A stretch of 64,000 nucleotides of DNA from Candidatus Tectimicrobiota bacterium (GCA_026005175.1 BPKO01000003.1:62001-126000); one strand, 5' to 3'. Shown: positions 33,707 to 42,825, counted from the stretch's first letter. Notes: generated from the letters alone by a model not told the origin. Made by a program: numbers and translations.

Positions 33707-34777
33707 ATGCGTCTCCCCTACCCCGTTATCGACGGCGACAGCCACGTGCTCGAGCCCCGCGACCTCTGGCTGCAGCGCCTGGAAGAGCCGTTTCGCCCGC
33801 AAGCTCCGCAGTTTCGCCTCACCCCGGAAGGCAAAGAGCTCTTTTACATCGACGGCAAATGGCAAAAGCGCGTGCCGTTTGAAGGCAACGTGTGGGAAGA
33901 CCGCCCCCGCGGCGGCTTCGACCCCCACGAGCGCTTGCGGGTCATGGACGCCCTGGGCATCGACCAGACCTTTCTCTACCCCACCCTCGGCCTCAACCTG
34001 GCGGCGGTGGAGAACGTCCCCCTGGCAGCCGCGCTGTGCCGTGCTTACAACGACTGGCTCGCCGACTACTGCCGCGTGGCGCCGCAGCGCCTCTTCGGCG
34101 TCGCTGCCCTCAACCTCGAGGAGCCCCGCGAAGCCATCCGCGAGGCGCAGCGGGTGGTGGCCACCCACGGCGTCAAGGCAGTGATGATTCGCCCCAACCC
34201 CAGCCGCGGCCGCTGCCTGCACCACCCCGACTACGAGCCCTTCTACGCCGCCCTCGCCGATCTAGGGGTTGCCCTGGCGGTACACGAGGGCACCACCGGC
34301 ACCATGCCCACCGCCGGCATCGACCGCTTCGACAACAACTTTTTCTTTGAGCACCTCTTTTCCCACCCCTTCGAGCAGCAGCTGGCCTTTGCCAGCTTTC
34401 TTGCCGGCGGCATCCTCGAGCGCCACCCCACCCTGCGCGTCGCCTTCCTGGAAGCCGGCACCGCCTGGGTGCCCTACTGGCTACACCGGCTCGACGAGCA
34501 CTACGAGGGCATCGGCTGGATGGTGCCCGAGCTGCGCCAGCCGCCAAGCGAATACTTCCGGCGGCAAGGCTGGGTGTCCTGCGAGCCCGACGACGCGCTG
34601 CTGCCGCACCTGCTGCCGCTCATCGGGGAAGACAAAGTGATGTTTTCCACCGATTATCCCCACTACGACGCCAAGCCCGAGCCGGTGAAGTTGTTTTTGG
34701 AGCTGGCGCTGCCTGAGACGGCGCGGCGGCGCATCTTGGGAGAGAACGCGGCGCGCTTTTACGGCCTGACAACGTAG
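33707..34777 (+). CDS. Amidohydrolase family protein (ACMSD-like, amidohydrolase 2)
   Basis: TIM-barrel metal hydrolase or decarboxylase of 356 residues. DGDSHVLEPRDLW carries the metal motif, followed by CRAYNDWLADYCRVAPQRLFGVAALNLEEP, AVHEGTTGT and FSTDYPHYDAKPEPV. It resembles the protein at 27430-28557 throughout, so the two are paralogues with different active-site loops (an extra GIDRFDNNFFFEHLF helix here). AAGGAGG lies 6 bases before the ATG. Family members act on aromatic or aliphatic carboxylates; the substrate is not known. Confidence 0.88.
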   Translation: MRLPYPVIDGDSHVLEPRDLWLQRLEEPFRPQAPQFRLTPEGKELFYIDGKWQKRVPFEGNVWEDRPRGGFDPHERLRVMDALGIDQTFLYPTLGLNLAAVENVPLAAALCRAYNDWLADYCRVAPQRLFGVAALNLEEPREAIREAQRVVATHGVKAVMIRPNPSRGRCLHHPDYEPFYAALADLGVALAVHEGTTGTMPTAGIDRFDNNFFFEHLFSHPFEQQLAFASFLAGGILERHPTLRVAFLEAGTAWVPYWLHRLDEHYEGIGWMVPELRQPPSEYFRRQGWVSCEPDDALLPHLLPLIGEDKVMFSTDYPHYDAKPEPVKLFLELALPETARRRILGENAARFYGLTT

Positions 34778-34781
34778 CCCA

Positions 34782-35396
34782 TCACGCAGAGCGGCGCCGC
34801 GGGCCAGGACTGACAAAGGGACTGGCGCGCAGGCAAAAGCGCAGCGGCAGCTCGCGCGCTGCGGTGACCCCCACCCGCGGGGTGGCAACGACGTCGGTGG
34901 GAGGCGGCGTGGCATCGGCGGCCAGCCACAGGCCCTCGCCGCGCGTCAGGTCCCAGTGGTCGAGGCGGCGGTCGATGGCAAAGGCCTGGCAGAGCCGCCC
35001 CGGGCCGCGGGCGAGGTCACGCTGGCGCGCGGTGCCGCGCCGCTGCTGCATCAGTTCCAGGCCGGCCAGCGGCTCTACCGCGCGGATGAGCACGGCGCTT
35101 GGCACGCCTTCTGCTTCGGTAACCACATTGAGGCAGTGGCAGCGGTGCAGGGCGTAGACGTAAGCACGCCCCGCGGGGCCGAACATGGCCGCATTGCGCC
35201 GCGTGCGGCCGCCAAAGGCGTGGCTGGCCGGGTCGCCGGTGGCCAGATAGGCCTCGGTTTCCACAATGCGTCCCACCAGCAGCTGCCCTTCCACCTGGCG
35301 CAGCAAGAGCTTGCCCAAGAGCTCGCGCGCCACGTGCTCCGGGCGGCGCTGGTAAAACGCCAGCGGCAACACCGCGGCGCCAGACCACTGCGTCAT
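34782..35396 (-). CDS. mpg: 3-methyladenine DNA glycosylase (AAG/MPG family)
   Basis: Alkyladenine DNA glycosylase of 204 residues that excises alkylated purines in base-excision repair. It has VARELLGKLLLRQV, GRIVETEAYLATGDPASHAFGGRT (catalytic Glu in ETEAY), RNAAMFGPAGRAYVYALHRCHCLNVVT (DNA-intercalating Tyr region) and PSAVLIRAVEPL. Length and motif order match bacterial members. GGAGGGG before the ATG fixes the start. Convergent with the amidohydrolase 4 bases away. Confidence 0.93.
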   Translation of the reverse strand: MTQWSGAAVLPLAFYQRRPEHVARELLGKLLLRQVEGQLLVGRIVETEAYLATGDPASHAFGGRTRRNAAMFGPAGRAYVYALHRCHCLNVVTEAEGVPSAVLIRAVEPLAGLELMQQRRGTARQRDLARGPGRLCQAFAIDRRLDHWDLTRGEGLWLAADATPPPTDVVATPRVGVTAARELPLRFCLRASPFVSPGPRRRSA

Positions 35397-35422
35397 CCTT
35401 CCCCTCCGCACTTTGCTGAGTA

Positions 35423-35451
35423 TTTTTACAACCCGGAGCCGGCAGCGACAA
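35423..35451 (-). promoter_or_regulatory. Sigma-70 promoter of the DNA glycosylase gene
   Basis: On the minus strand TTGTCG (35451-35446), 17-base spacer, TAAAAA (35428-35423), about 26 bases before the ATG. The -10 is imperfect. Confidence 0.35.
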
Positions 35452-35462
35452 CGCCTTCGCTC

Positions 35463-35489
35463 TTTACAGGCGCCAAGCCGTGTGCTATG
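35463..35489 (+). promoter_or_regulatory. Promoter of liv locus 2
   Basis: TTTACA (35463-35468), 15-base spacer, extended -10 TGC-TATGTA (35484-35489). About 55 bases before the first binding-protein gene. The short spacer is compensated by the TGn motif. Confidence 0.4.
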
Positions 35490-35543
35490 TAGGGGGACGA
35501 CTCCGCAAACACGACGCAAGCCCGAGGGTGGAAGGAGAGAGCC

Positions 35544-36851
35544 ATGCGGTGCCTGAAGAAGCGCGCTGTGTCCCTTGTGATTCTGCTTACCGGTCTCGTG
35601 CTCTGCGTAGAGTTCTCGTCGGCCGTGGCACGCCCCCAGGGCGCCCCGGAGACGCTCAAAGTCGGCGTGGTGGCGTTCCTTTCGGGGCCGGCTTCGGGAC
35701 CTTTTGGCGTGCCTTCGAAAAACGCCGCCCAGCTGTGGATCGACAAAATCAACCGCGAGGGCGGCATCGAGGGGGTAAAAATCGAGCCGGTGTTCATCGA
35801 CGAAGCCGGCGGCACCGACCGGCAGGTGTCGGAATTCCGGCGCCTGGTCTATGACGAGCGCGTTGACGTGGTGCTTGGCTACATCTCCAGCGCCAGCTGC
35901 CTGGGGGTAGCGCCGGTGGCCGAAGAGCTGCAGCAACTGACGATCCTGGCCGACTGCGGCACGGTGCGCGTTTTTGAAGAGCGGTCCTACAGGTACGTTT
36001 TCCGCACCCACGCCCACACGGTCATCGACGGCGTGGGCGCGGCGCGCTACGTGCTGGCCCTTAAACCCCAGCTAAAGACGGTGGCCGGCATCAACCAGGA
36101 CTACGCCTGGGGCCGCGACTCCTGGGACATCTTTATCCGCGCGCTGCAGCGGCTCAAGCCCGATGTCAAGGTAGTCACCACGCTGTGGCCGAAGCTCTTT
36201 GCCGGCGAGTACACGGCAGAGATCTCCAAGCTCTTGCAAGCCGAGCCAGAAGTGATTTTTACCAGCTTCTGGGGCGGGGATCTCATCACCTTCATGCAGC
36301 AGGCCGAAGCGCGCGGCCTCTTCCGCCGCAGCCTGTTCGTTTCCAACAACACCGGCCTCGACGACCTCAACGACGCCGCCGCAGGGGTGGCCTTTGGCTC
36401 GCGCGGGCCGCACGCCATCGTGCCGCCCGAGCTGGAAAACCACCCGCTGCGCAAGGCGTTTCTCACCCTGTACAAGGAGCGCTTCGGGCTGGCGCCCAAC
36501 CTCTACTTGCCCCACGGCGCCTACCACTACGTGCAGGCGGTGCAGGGGCTGAAGGCCGCGTACGAAAAGGCCATCAAGGCAGTGGGCCGCTGGCCCAAGC
36601 CCGAAGAGGTCATTCGGGCCTTTGAATACGCCGAGTTCGACACCCCCAGCGGCCCCATCAAGCTGGCCATCGGCAAAGGGCACCAGGCCATCGAGCCGGC
36701 GGCTTACGGGCTGGTGACGTTTGACGCCCAGTTGGGCGCCAAGACCTTTACCCAAGTGCAGACGTTCTCTGCCCCCTGCGTCAATCCGCCCGATGGGATG
36801 GCAAGCCTCGACTGGATTGACCAGGGCTTTCCCGGCGCCAAGTGCCCGTAA
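35544..36851 (+). CDS. ABC transporter substrate-binding protein (HAAT/Liv type, locus 2, first copy)
   Basis: Periplasmic ligand-binding protein of 435 residues. A Sec signal (CLKKRAVSLVILLTGLVLCV) is followed by the mature start ETLKVGVVAFLSGPASGPFGVPSKNAAQL. Other Peripla_BP_6 features are GIEGVKIEPVFIDEAGGTDRQV, the domain-crossing AGINQDYAWGRDSWDIF and SFWGGDLITFMQQ. It is clearly homologous to the binding protein that follows (shared IAPVAEELQ-like and DYAWGRDSW blocks). GGAAGGAGAGAGCC precedes the ATG. The ligand is unknown. Confidence 0.9.
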   Translation: MRCLKKRAVSLVILLTGLVLCVEFSSAVARPQGAPETLKVGVVAFLSGPASGPFGVPSKNAAQLWIDKINREGGIEGVKIEPVFIDEAGGTDRQVSEFRRLVYDERVDVVLGYISSASCLGVAPVAEELQQLTILADCGTVRVFEERSYRYVFRTHAHTVIDGVGAARYVLALKPQLKTVAGINQDYAWGRDSWDIFIRALQRLKPDVKVVTTLWPKLFAGEYTAEISKLLQAEPEVIFTSFWGGDLITFMQQAEARGLFRRSLFVSNNTGLDDLNDAAAGVAFGSRGPHAIVPPELENHPLRKAFLTLYKERFGLAPNLYLPHGAYHYVQAVQGLKAAYEKAIKAVGRWPKPEEVIRAFEYAEFDTPSGPIKLAIGKGHQAIEPAAYGLVTFDAQLGAKTFTQVQTFSAPCVNPPDGMASLDWIDQGFPGAKCP

Positions 36852-36879
36852 GGGAAGCAGGGCGGCTCCCTTTTTCCTA

Positions 36880-36908
36880 TTTACGGGCCTCGGTGCATAT
36901 GCTATAAG
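36880..36908 (+). promoter_or_regulatory. Internal promoter before second binding-protein gene of liv locus 2
   Basis: TTTACG (36880-36885), 17-base spacer, TATAAG (36903-36908) with TGC before it. Suggests that the second binding protein and the transporter genes can be transcribed apart from the first. Confidence 0.5.
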
Positions 36909-36935
36909 GGCTTGTTCCGGCGGCCAGAATAGGCA

Positions 36936-36959
36936 TCCGGGGGCGCTGCTGCCCCCGGA
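36936..36959 (+). repeat. GC-rich stem-loop in leader of second binding-protein gene
   Basis: TCCGGGGGC (36936-36944) and GCCCCCGGA (36951-36959) form a 9-bp perfect stem with loop GCTGCT. It lies about 25 bases downstream of the internal promoter and 15-20 bases before the ribosome-binding site. No T-run follows, so it is either an mRNA-stabilising or translation-modulating hairpin, or the 3' end of the upstream transcript. Confidence 0.45.
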
Positions 36960-36988
36960 ACCCCTCATGGCAACAGAGGAGGCCAACC

Positions 36989-38279
36989 ATGAAGGCGATC
37001 CGCACGTTTTGCCCACGCTGGTTCTTTGCCCTGTGGGTGATGGGACTGGTGGTGTGCGTGGCCAGTGCCGGTGCCGCCCAGCTCCCCAAAGGAGCGCCCA
37101 AAGAGATGACCAGTTGGGTTTGTCGACTTCTTTTCAGGCCCTGCCGCGACCTTCGGTATTTCCGGAAGAAACGCCGCCGAGTGGCTGGTGGACAAGTGGA
37201 ACAAGGAGGGCGGGATTCGCGGCGTGAAAGTTAAACTCATCGAAGTCGATGAGGCCGGCGGCCCTGACAAGCAAGTGACCGAATATCGCCGCCTGGTGCT
37301 CGACGAGCAAGTCGACGCGGTGGTCGGCTACACCTCGAGCGCCAACTGCCTGGCCATTGCGCCGGTGGCCGAAGAGTTGCAGATGCTGACCCTCGTTCAC
37401 GTCTGCGGCACGCATCGCCTCAACGAGGACATCAAGCTGCGCTACACGTTCCGCACCTCCAATCACCAGGCAGCCGACAGCGTGCTGGGCGTGCGCTACT
37501 TGCTGGCGGTGAAGCCAGACATCAAGACCATTGCCGGGGCTAACGATGACTACGCCTGGGGCCGCGACTCCTGGATGGCCTTTAAAACGGCCCTGCTGCG
37601 CCTGAAGCCCGACGTCAAGGTGGTGGCCGAGCTGTGGACCCGTCTCCAGGCGGGCGAGTACTCGGCGGAGATTTCTAAGTTGCTAGCCGTCAAGCCCGAC
37701 TTCATCCACAGCAGCTTCTGGGGCGGCGGACTCGTCACGTTTGTGAAGCAGGCCTCGGCACGCGGGCTGTTCGACCAAAGCCTGGTTTACTTCAGCACCG
37801 GCACGCAAGTGCTGCAGGACGTCAAGGGCGACATGCCCGATGGGGTGCTCGTCGCCCCACGCGCCACGGCGGGCTATTTCCTCTATCCTGACCCTGCCAC
37901 CCACCCGGCCCAGAAGGAGTTTGTAGAGTCGTACCATGCCCGCTTTGGCCGCTACCCTGACTACGTCTCTTACCGGACGTACCAGGCTTTTGCCGGCCTG
38001 CGCGCCGCCTACGAGAAGGCCATCGACCGCACCGGGCGCTGGCCCAAAACCGAAGACGTCATCGCGGCTTTTGAGGGGCTGACCTGGGAGACGCCGCTGG
38101 GGCCGGTGACCATGCGCCGCGACCACCAAGCCGTGCACGCCGGCATCGTCGGCATGACCAAGTTCTCGCCCCAGTATGGCTTCCCCATCATGGAGCGCAT
38201 CATCGCGCAGCCCGGGGAAAAGATCATGCCGCCGGTGGGCGTGAAAACCCTGGACTGGGTCGCGCGCCTGGAGGAGTAA
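36989..38279 (+). CDS. ABC transporter substrate-binding protein (locus 2, second copy), interrupted by a +1 frameshift
   Basis: Binding protein of about 429 residues, homologous to the preceding gene. A signal peptide (KAIRTFCPRWFFALWVMGLVVCVASAGAAQ) is in frame up to APKEMT. The next part (VGFVDFFSGPAATFGISGRNAAEWLVDKWN, IAGANDDYAWGRDSWMAF) is in another frame. Dropping A at 37112 restores the order. The C-terminal half is intact through VGVKTLDWVARLEE. AGAGGAGG precedes the ATG. Tandem binding proteins in one cassette usually widen the ligand range of a shared permease. Confidence 0.87.
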
Positions 38280-38379
38280 CCGCGACACTCGGCTCGGCCG
38301 GGGGCAGCCCGCACCGGTCGGGCATCCCGCGGCCCTCTAGACGTCGACGCCTGACGCGAGCGAGCAGCGATGCGAATCC

Positions 38380-39269
38380 TTGACGATTATCCTTCTCGAC
38401 GGCGCGGTCTTTGCCGCCGTGCTCTTTCTCATCTCGGTAGGGCTGACGCTGATTTTCGGCGTGCTGCGCATCCTCAACATTTCCCACGGCGGCATCTACG
38501 CCCTGGGCGCCTACACCGGCACCTACCTGGCGCTGCGCGCTCTGGGCGTCGGGCTGACGCCGTACCTGACTTACTCTCATGCTGTTTCTGGGCGCGGTGG
38601 TGGTGGGGCTGGTCACCGGGCCGCTGATCGAGCGGCTGCTCCTGCGCCGCGTTTACGGGCAGGCCGAAGCCATCCAGCTGCTGCTCACGTTTTCCATCCT
38701 GCTCATTCTCGACGACCTCATCAAGCTCATCTGGGGAACCACCCCCCTGTTTGTGAGCGAGCCTTACAAGCTGCTCGGGCAGTTCAGCATTTCGGGAATT
38801 CCTTACTCCTGGTACCATCTTCTCGCTCATCGCGGTGTCTGTGGTCTTTGGCGGCGCGCTGGTCTGGATGGTGCGCGGCACGCGCTTTGGCAAGCTGGTG
38901 GTGGCGGTGATCAACGACCGCGAGATGAGCCTGGCCATGGGCATCAATGTAGACCGCATTTACACCCTCTCCTTTACCCTGGGGGCGTTCTGTGCGGCGC
39001 TGGGCGGCGCTGCCATTGCCCCCACCATCGCCGTGGTACCGGGCTTTGCCGTGGAAGTGGTGGTGCTCTCTTTTGCCGTGATCGCCATTGGCGGCATGGG
39101 TAGCCTGGAAGGGGCGGCCCTGGGGGCTCTGCTGGTGGGGCTGGGGCGTGCCCTGGCCATCCACCTGTTTCCCGAACTGGAGCTGGTGACCATTTACCTC
39201 ATCATGGTGCTCGTGCTGCTCTTCAAGCCTGAAGGCCTGTTTGGCGAAGTGGAAGTGAGGAGGATCTAG
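38380..39269 (+). CDS. livH: Branched-chain amino-acid-type ABC permease LivH (locus 2), two frameshifts
   Basis: LivH permease of about 295 residues in three frames: TIILLDGAVFAAVLFLISVGLTLIFGVLRILNISHGG; then LMLFLGAVVVGLVTGPLIERLLLRR; then IFSLIAVSVVFGGALVWMVRGTRFG to the family end KPEGLFGEVEVRRI. Single extra bases at 38575 (T) and 38815-38816 (C) explain both breaks. The start is uncertain: TTG at 38380, or ATG at 38370 if a further surplus C at 38378-38379 is assumed. All transmembrane blocks are otherwise conserved, including GGMGSLEGAALGALLVGLG. Confidence 0.83.
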
Positions 39270-39273
39270 CAGC

Positions 39274-40253
39274 GTGTCGCGACGTGTTCCCGTGCTTGCC
39301 TGGATGTTGGGCCTGCTGGTGGCCGCGGTGCTGGTGGGGGTGCCGTTTTTTGCGCCTAGCTGGATTCAGTTCATCCTGAACCTGGCCTCTGGCCAAGTTC
39401 ATTGCCGTTTTGGGAGTGGCCCTGTTTCTGCGCGCCAACCTGGTGACGTTTGGCCACGCGCTGTTTTACGCGGTGGGTGCTTACACGGTGGGCTTTGCCT
39501 CGAAGTGGCTCGGCCTGCGCGAAGCCGCACTGCTCATCCCCATGGGGACCGCTCTAGGCGCGGCGGTGGCAGCCCTGGTGGGCCTGTTCATGGCCCGCTA
39601 CCGCGGCGTCTTTCTTCGCCATGCTCAATCTCGCCGTTTCTATGATCCTGTACGCCATCCTGCTTAAGTTCTACTGGGTGACGGGCGGCACCGACGGCAT
39701 CAGCATCCGGCTGCCTACCCTGCTCGGGATCCTGCCCCACCGCGCTTACCTGCGCATGACGTACTACTACCTGACGCTCGGCATGGCCGCGGTGGTCATT
39801 TACGTGGCCTACCGCTTCCTGGCCTCACCCATGGGCTTTTTCCTCAAGGCCCTGGCCGACAACGAGATTCGCATCGAGTACTCGGGCGAGTCGGTGCAGC
39901 GCGTCATTTATTACACCTACGTCTTTTCCGGCGCCCTGGGCGGCCTGGCAGGCGTGCTGGTGGCCTTTACCGTGGGCCACATCGTGCCGGAGTACGCCTT
40001 CTGGGTGCAGTCGGGCGAGTTTGTCTTTATTTCCCTGCTGGGCGGATACGGCAGCGTGCCCGGGCCCCTCATGGGGGCGATTGCCTTCGAGTTCATCCGC
40101 ACGTACGCCTCCAAGTACGCCCCCTACGCCTGGCAAATGACGCTGGGGATCATCATGCTGCTCATCATTCTCTTTCGTCCCGGCGGGTTGTGGGCAATCT
40201 ATGAAGCCATCACCGCGCGCTTCGGCCGCCAGAGGGGAATCGAGCGTGCTTGA
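39274..40253 (+). CDS. livM: Branched-chain amino-acid-type ABC permease LivM (locus 2), two frameshifts
   Basis: LivM permease of about 325 residues. The pieces are RRVPVLAWMLGLLVAAVLVG to FILNLAS; then AKFIAVLGVALFLRANLVTFGHALFYAVGAYTVG; then FFAMLNLAVSMILYAILLKFYWVTGGTDGI to the end. Extra bases at 39391-39392 (G, in TGGCCA) and 39611-39613 (T) account for the shifts. The later loop LKALADNEIRIEYSGESVQRVIYYTYVFSGALGGLAG is the normal cytoplasmic coupling segment. It begins 4 bases after livH, and its end overlaps the livG start by 8 bases. Confidence 0.83.
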
Positions 40254-41001
40254 GACCCAGCCCATCTTGCAAACCATCGACCTGCGCAAATCCTTTGGCA
40301 TGGTGGTGGCGGCCGACCGCATCAACGTGACGATTATGCCCCGCGAGCTGGTGGGCATCGTGGGCGCCAACGGCTCGGGCAAAACCACCTTTCTCAACCT
40401 CATCACCGGCTATCTCAAGCCGGACCGCGGGCGCATCCTGCTCATGGGCCGCGACAGCACCGGGCTGCCGCCGCGGCTGGTGACCAAGCTGGGGCTGGCG
40501 CGCTCGTTTCAGATCCCGCAGCTCTACACGGGGCTGAGCGTGCTGGAAAACGTCCTGCTGTCGCTGGCCGCCCGCGAGAACAAAAGCACCGACGTGTGGC
40601 GCCCTCTCTACCGCAGCCCGTGGATGCAGCAAGGGCTGGAGGTGCTCCGGCGCTTTGGCCTCGAGGCCTATGCCTACCGCCCGGTGGCCGAGCTGCCCGA
40701 AGGCGGCCGCAAGCTCCTCGACATCGCCCTGTCGTTTGCCCTGCAGCCCAAGCTGCTGCTCATGGACGAGCCCACCAGCGGCGTCAGCATCGAGGACAAA
40801 TTCGAGGTGATGGACACGCTCATGGCGGTGATCAAGGAGAGCGACATCACCACGATTTTTGTCGAACACGACATGGACGTGGTGCAGCGCTACAGCCAGC
40901 GGGTGCTGGTCTTTGACAACGGGGCGGTGATTGCCGACGGCGATCCCGAAAGCGTGCTGGCCAACCCCGAAGTGCGCAAAGCGGTGCTGGGGCGGGAGTG
41001 A
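40246..41001 (+). CDS. livG: Branched-chain amino-acid-type ABC ATPase LivG (locus 2)
   Basis: ABC ATPase of 251 residues. Walker A is GANGSGKTT, the LivG insert reads LGLARSFQIPQLYTGLSVLENVLL, the degenerate signature LPEGGRKLLDIALSFA, Walker B LLLMDEPTSGV, and the H-loop FVEHDMDVVQRYS. The GTG at 40246 (AGAGGGG upstream) gives a start close to the family norm and overlaps livM, indicating coupling. It is not frameshifted, in contrast to the two permease genes just before it. Confidence 0.9.
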   Translation: MLETQPILQTIDLRKSFGMVVAADRINVTIMPRELVGIVGANGSGKTTFLNLITGYLKPDRGRILLMGRDSTGLPPRLVTKLGLARSFQIPQLYTGLSVLENVLLSLAARENKSTDVWRPLYRSPWMQQGLEVLRRFGLEAYAYRPVAELPEGGRKLLDIALSFALQPKLLLMDEPTSGVSIEDKFEVMDTLMAVIKESDITTIFVEHDMDVVQRYSQRVLVFDNGAVIADGDPESVLANPEVRKAVLGRE

Positions 41002-41004
41002 GCC

Positions 41005-41655
41005 ATGCTCAAAGTCGACGGCCTGCGGGTGACCATCAGAGGCTTTGTGATTCTGCGCGGCATCACCCTGGAAGTGCCCCCGGGGGAACTCATCGCCCTG
41101 GTGGGGCGCAACGGGGCCGGCAAGACCACTACCCTCAAGAGCATCATGGGTATTCTGCCCATCTCCGGCGGCGCCATTCGCCTCGACGGCCTGGACCTGG
41201 CGGCGGTGCCTGGCTACCGCCGCGCCCCTCTGGGCATTGGCTACATGCCCGAAGACCGCCGCCTCATTGGCTCCCTGACGGTAGAAGACAACCTCCTGCT
41301 GCCGGCGTGGGCCAGCGGCCTGGCCCACGCCGAGGAACGCCTGGCCTACATTTACCAGAAGATGCCGGAGGTGGCGGCGCTGGCCAAGCGCCGCGCCGCC
41401 TCCTTAAGCGGCGGCCAGCAGAAAATGGCCGCCCTGGCGCGCTCGCTGATGAGCGGCACCAAGCTGCTGCTGCTGGACGAGCCCTTTGAAGGGCTGTCGC
41501 CGGCCATGGGCCACAAGCTGGCCGGGGTTATCCAGGAGCTGCAGCAAGACGGCCTCGCCATTCTGATTGCCGAGTCCGACGTCAAGCGCCTCGATTTTGT
41601 CGAGAAGATCTACACCATCGAGCGCGGCGAAATCGTCCAGGAAACGGCAGGGTAA
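41005..41655 (+). CDS. livF: Branched-chain amino-acid-type ABC ATPase LivF (locus 2)
   Basis: ABC ATPase of 216 residues, slightly shorter than most LivF. Walker A is GRNGAGKTT, the Q-loop region IGYMPEDRRLIGSLTVEDNLLL, the signature LSGGQQKMAALARSL, Walker B LLLLDEPFEGLSP, and the H-loop position IAESDVKRL, with no histidine as often in LivF. It ends the Liv-2 cassette 3 bases after livG. The short C terminus lacks the usual YLG tail. Confidence 0.9.
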   Translation: MLKVDGLRVTIRGFVILRGITLEVPPGELIALVGRNGAGKTTTLKSIMGILPISGGAIRLDGLDLAAVPGYRRAPLGIGYMPEDRRLIGSLTVEDNLLLPAWASGLAHAEERLAYIYQKMPEVAALAKRRAASLSGGQQKMAALARSLMSGTKLLLLDEPFEGLSPAMGHKLAGVIQELQQDGLAILIAESDVKRLDFVEKIYTIERGEIVQETAG

Positions 41656-41662
41656 GCGCCGC

Positions 41663-42676
41663 TCAGTCCTGCGCAAAATACGGCAAGACCTGCTCTCCCA
41701 GCAGCGCGATGGCCTCTAGCACCTGGCGGTGCGGCAAGCCCGGCCAGTGCAGGCGCAGGTTGAGCTGCTGGATGCCCAGCCGCTCGCGGTGGCGGGCGAT
41801 CTGCTCGCGGCAGTACGCCGCATCTCCCACGATGAAGCGGTCCTCCTGAAGCTGCTCGATGGGCTGCCGGAAGCTCTCTCCCGCCGGCAAGACGGTGTCC
41901 TGTCCCCACTGGGCATAGGCCTGATACTTGGCGGCCAGATAGGGCCAGGCCTGCCGCCGCGCCGTTTCCATGTCGCGGGCAATGAAGAGCTCCTTGCTCA
42001 GGCTGAAGTAAGGCGGCGGAAAGGGCTTGCCGGCCGCGGCCAGCGCCTCGCGGTAAAGGGCCACTTGCCGCTCCAGGGTGGCAAAGGTGGCGTGGCCGGC
42101 GATGGTCCAGGCGTCGCCAAGGCGGGCCACCCGCTGCACCATGCGGTCGTTGCTCGCCGCTACCACAATCGGCGGCCGCGGCCGCTGCAGCGGCCGCATG
42201 CTGAGGCTGACTTCCCGCAGGCGAAAGTGCCGGCCCTCAAAGGTCACCGCCTCTTCCGTCCACAGCCGCTTGAGCACCTCCAGGGCTTCCAGAAAGCGCG
42301 ACAGCCGCTGTCCCCGCGGCACGCCAAAGGCCTCGAACTCCACCTCGCGGTAGCCTAGCCCTACCCCGCACACCAGGCGGCCGCCACAAATCACGTCCAG
42401 GGTGGCCAGCGATTCGGCCACGTGCACGGGGTGCTGCAACGCCAAAAGCAGGATCCCCGTGCCCAAGGTCATGCCTTCCGCTTCTGCCGCCACGCGCGCC
42501 AGCACCGGCAGCGGTTGCAAGTACTGAAACGGCGCCGCCAGGTAGTGCTGGCTGGCGCTGAGGTGGTGGAAGCCGGCCTGGCGCGCCAGGCGCACCACCT
42601 CCAGCAGCTCGGCAAAGCGCTGCGCCATGGGTTCTCCCATCGGGTGCTGCATCGGCAAAGACAGACCAAAGCGCAT
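41663..42676 (-). CDS. LLM-class flavin-dependent oxidoreductase
   Basis: Luciferase-like monooxygenase of 337 residues: RFGLSLPMQHPMGE, HHLSASQHYLAAPFQYLQPLPVLARVAAEAEGMTLGTGILLL, then DVICGGRLVCGVGLGYREVEFEAFGV, all hallmark barrel segments. RPPIVVAASNDRMVQRVARLGDAW forms the substrate/flavin loop. GAGGAAC precedes the ATG at 42676, preferred over an upstream in-frame start. Convergent with liv locus 2, with 7 bases between stops. It is the third family member in the window and differs clearly from the two at 2.3-4.3 kb. Confidence 0.88.
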   Translation of the reverse strand: MRFGLSLPMQHPMGEPMAQRFAELLEVVRLARQAGFHHLSASQHYLAAPFQYLQPLPVLARVAAEAEGMTLGTGILLLALQHPVHVAESLATLDVICGGRLVCGVGLGYREVEFEAFGVPRGQRLSRFLEALEVLKRLWTEEAVTFEGRHFRLREVSLSMRPLQRPRPPIVVAASNDRMVQRVARLGDAWTIAGHATFATLERQVALYREALAAAGKPFPPPYFSLSKELFIARDMETARRQAWPYLAAKYQAYAQWGQDTVLPAGESFRQPIEQLQEDRFIVGDAAYCREQIARHRERLGIQQLNLRLHWPGLPHRQVLEAIALLGEQVLPYFAQD

Positions 42677-42765
42677 AGCTACGTTCCTCAGCTTCGGTGT
42701 GATGCACGGGCCACGGTGGCCACACCCTGTCTGTGCTTTCTGGGGCGTCCGTGGCCATCTTGCCA

Positions 42766-42794
42766 TTGACAACCATGGCGGGCTGACGTACTCC
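42766..42794 (+). promoter_or_regulatory. Sigma-70 promoter of alpha/beta hydrolase gene
   Basis: TTGACA (42766-42771, perfect), 17-base spacer, TACTCC (42789-42794). It lies 32 bases before the ATG. Confidence 0.45.
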
Positions 42795-42825
42795 TGCTTA
42801 TAGGCACAGGTGGAGGACTAGGGCC

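Noticed and set aside
3324-39613. Programmed ribosomal frameshifting as an explanation of the split genes
   Set aside because: Twelve unrelated genes need both +1 and -1 corrections, mostly at G/C runs without a shared slippery heptamer or stimulating hairpin, so an error or mutation is simpler.
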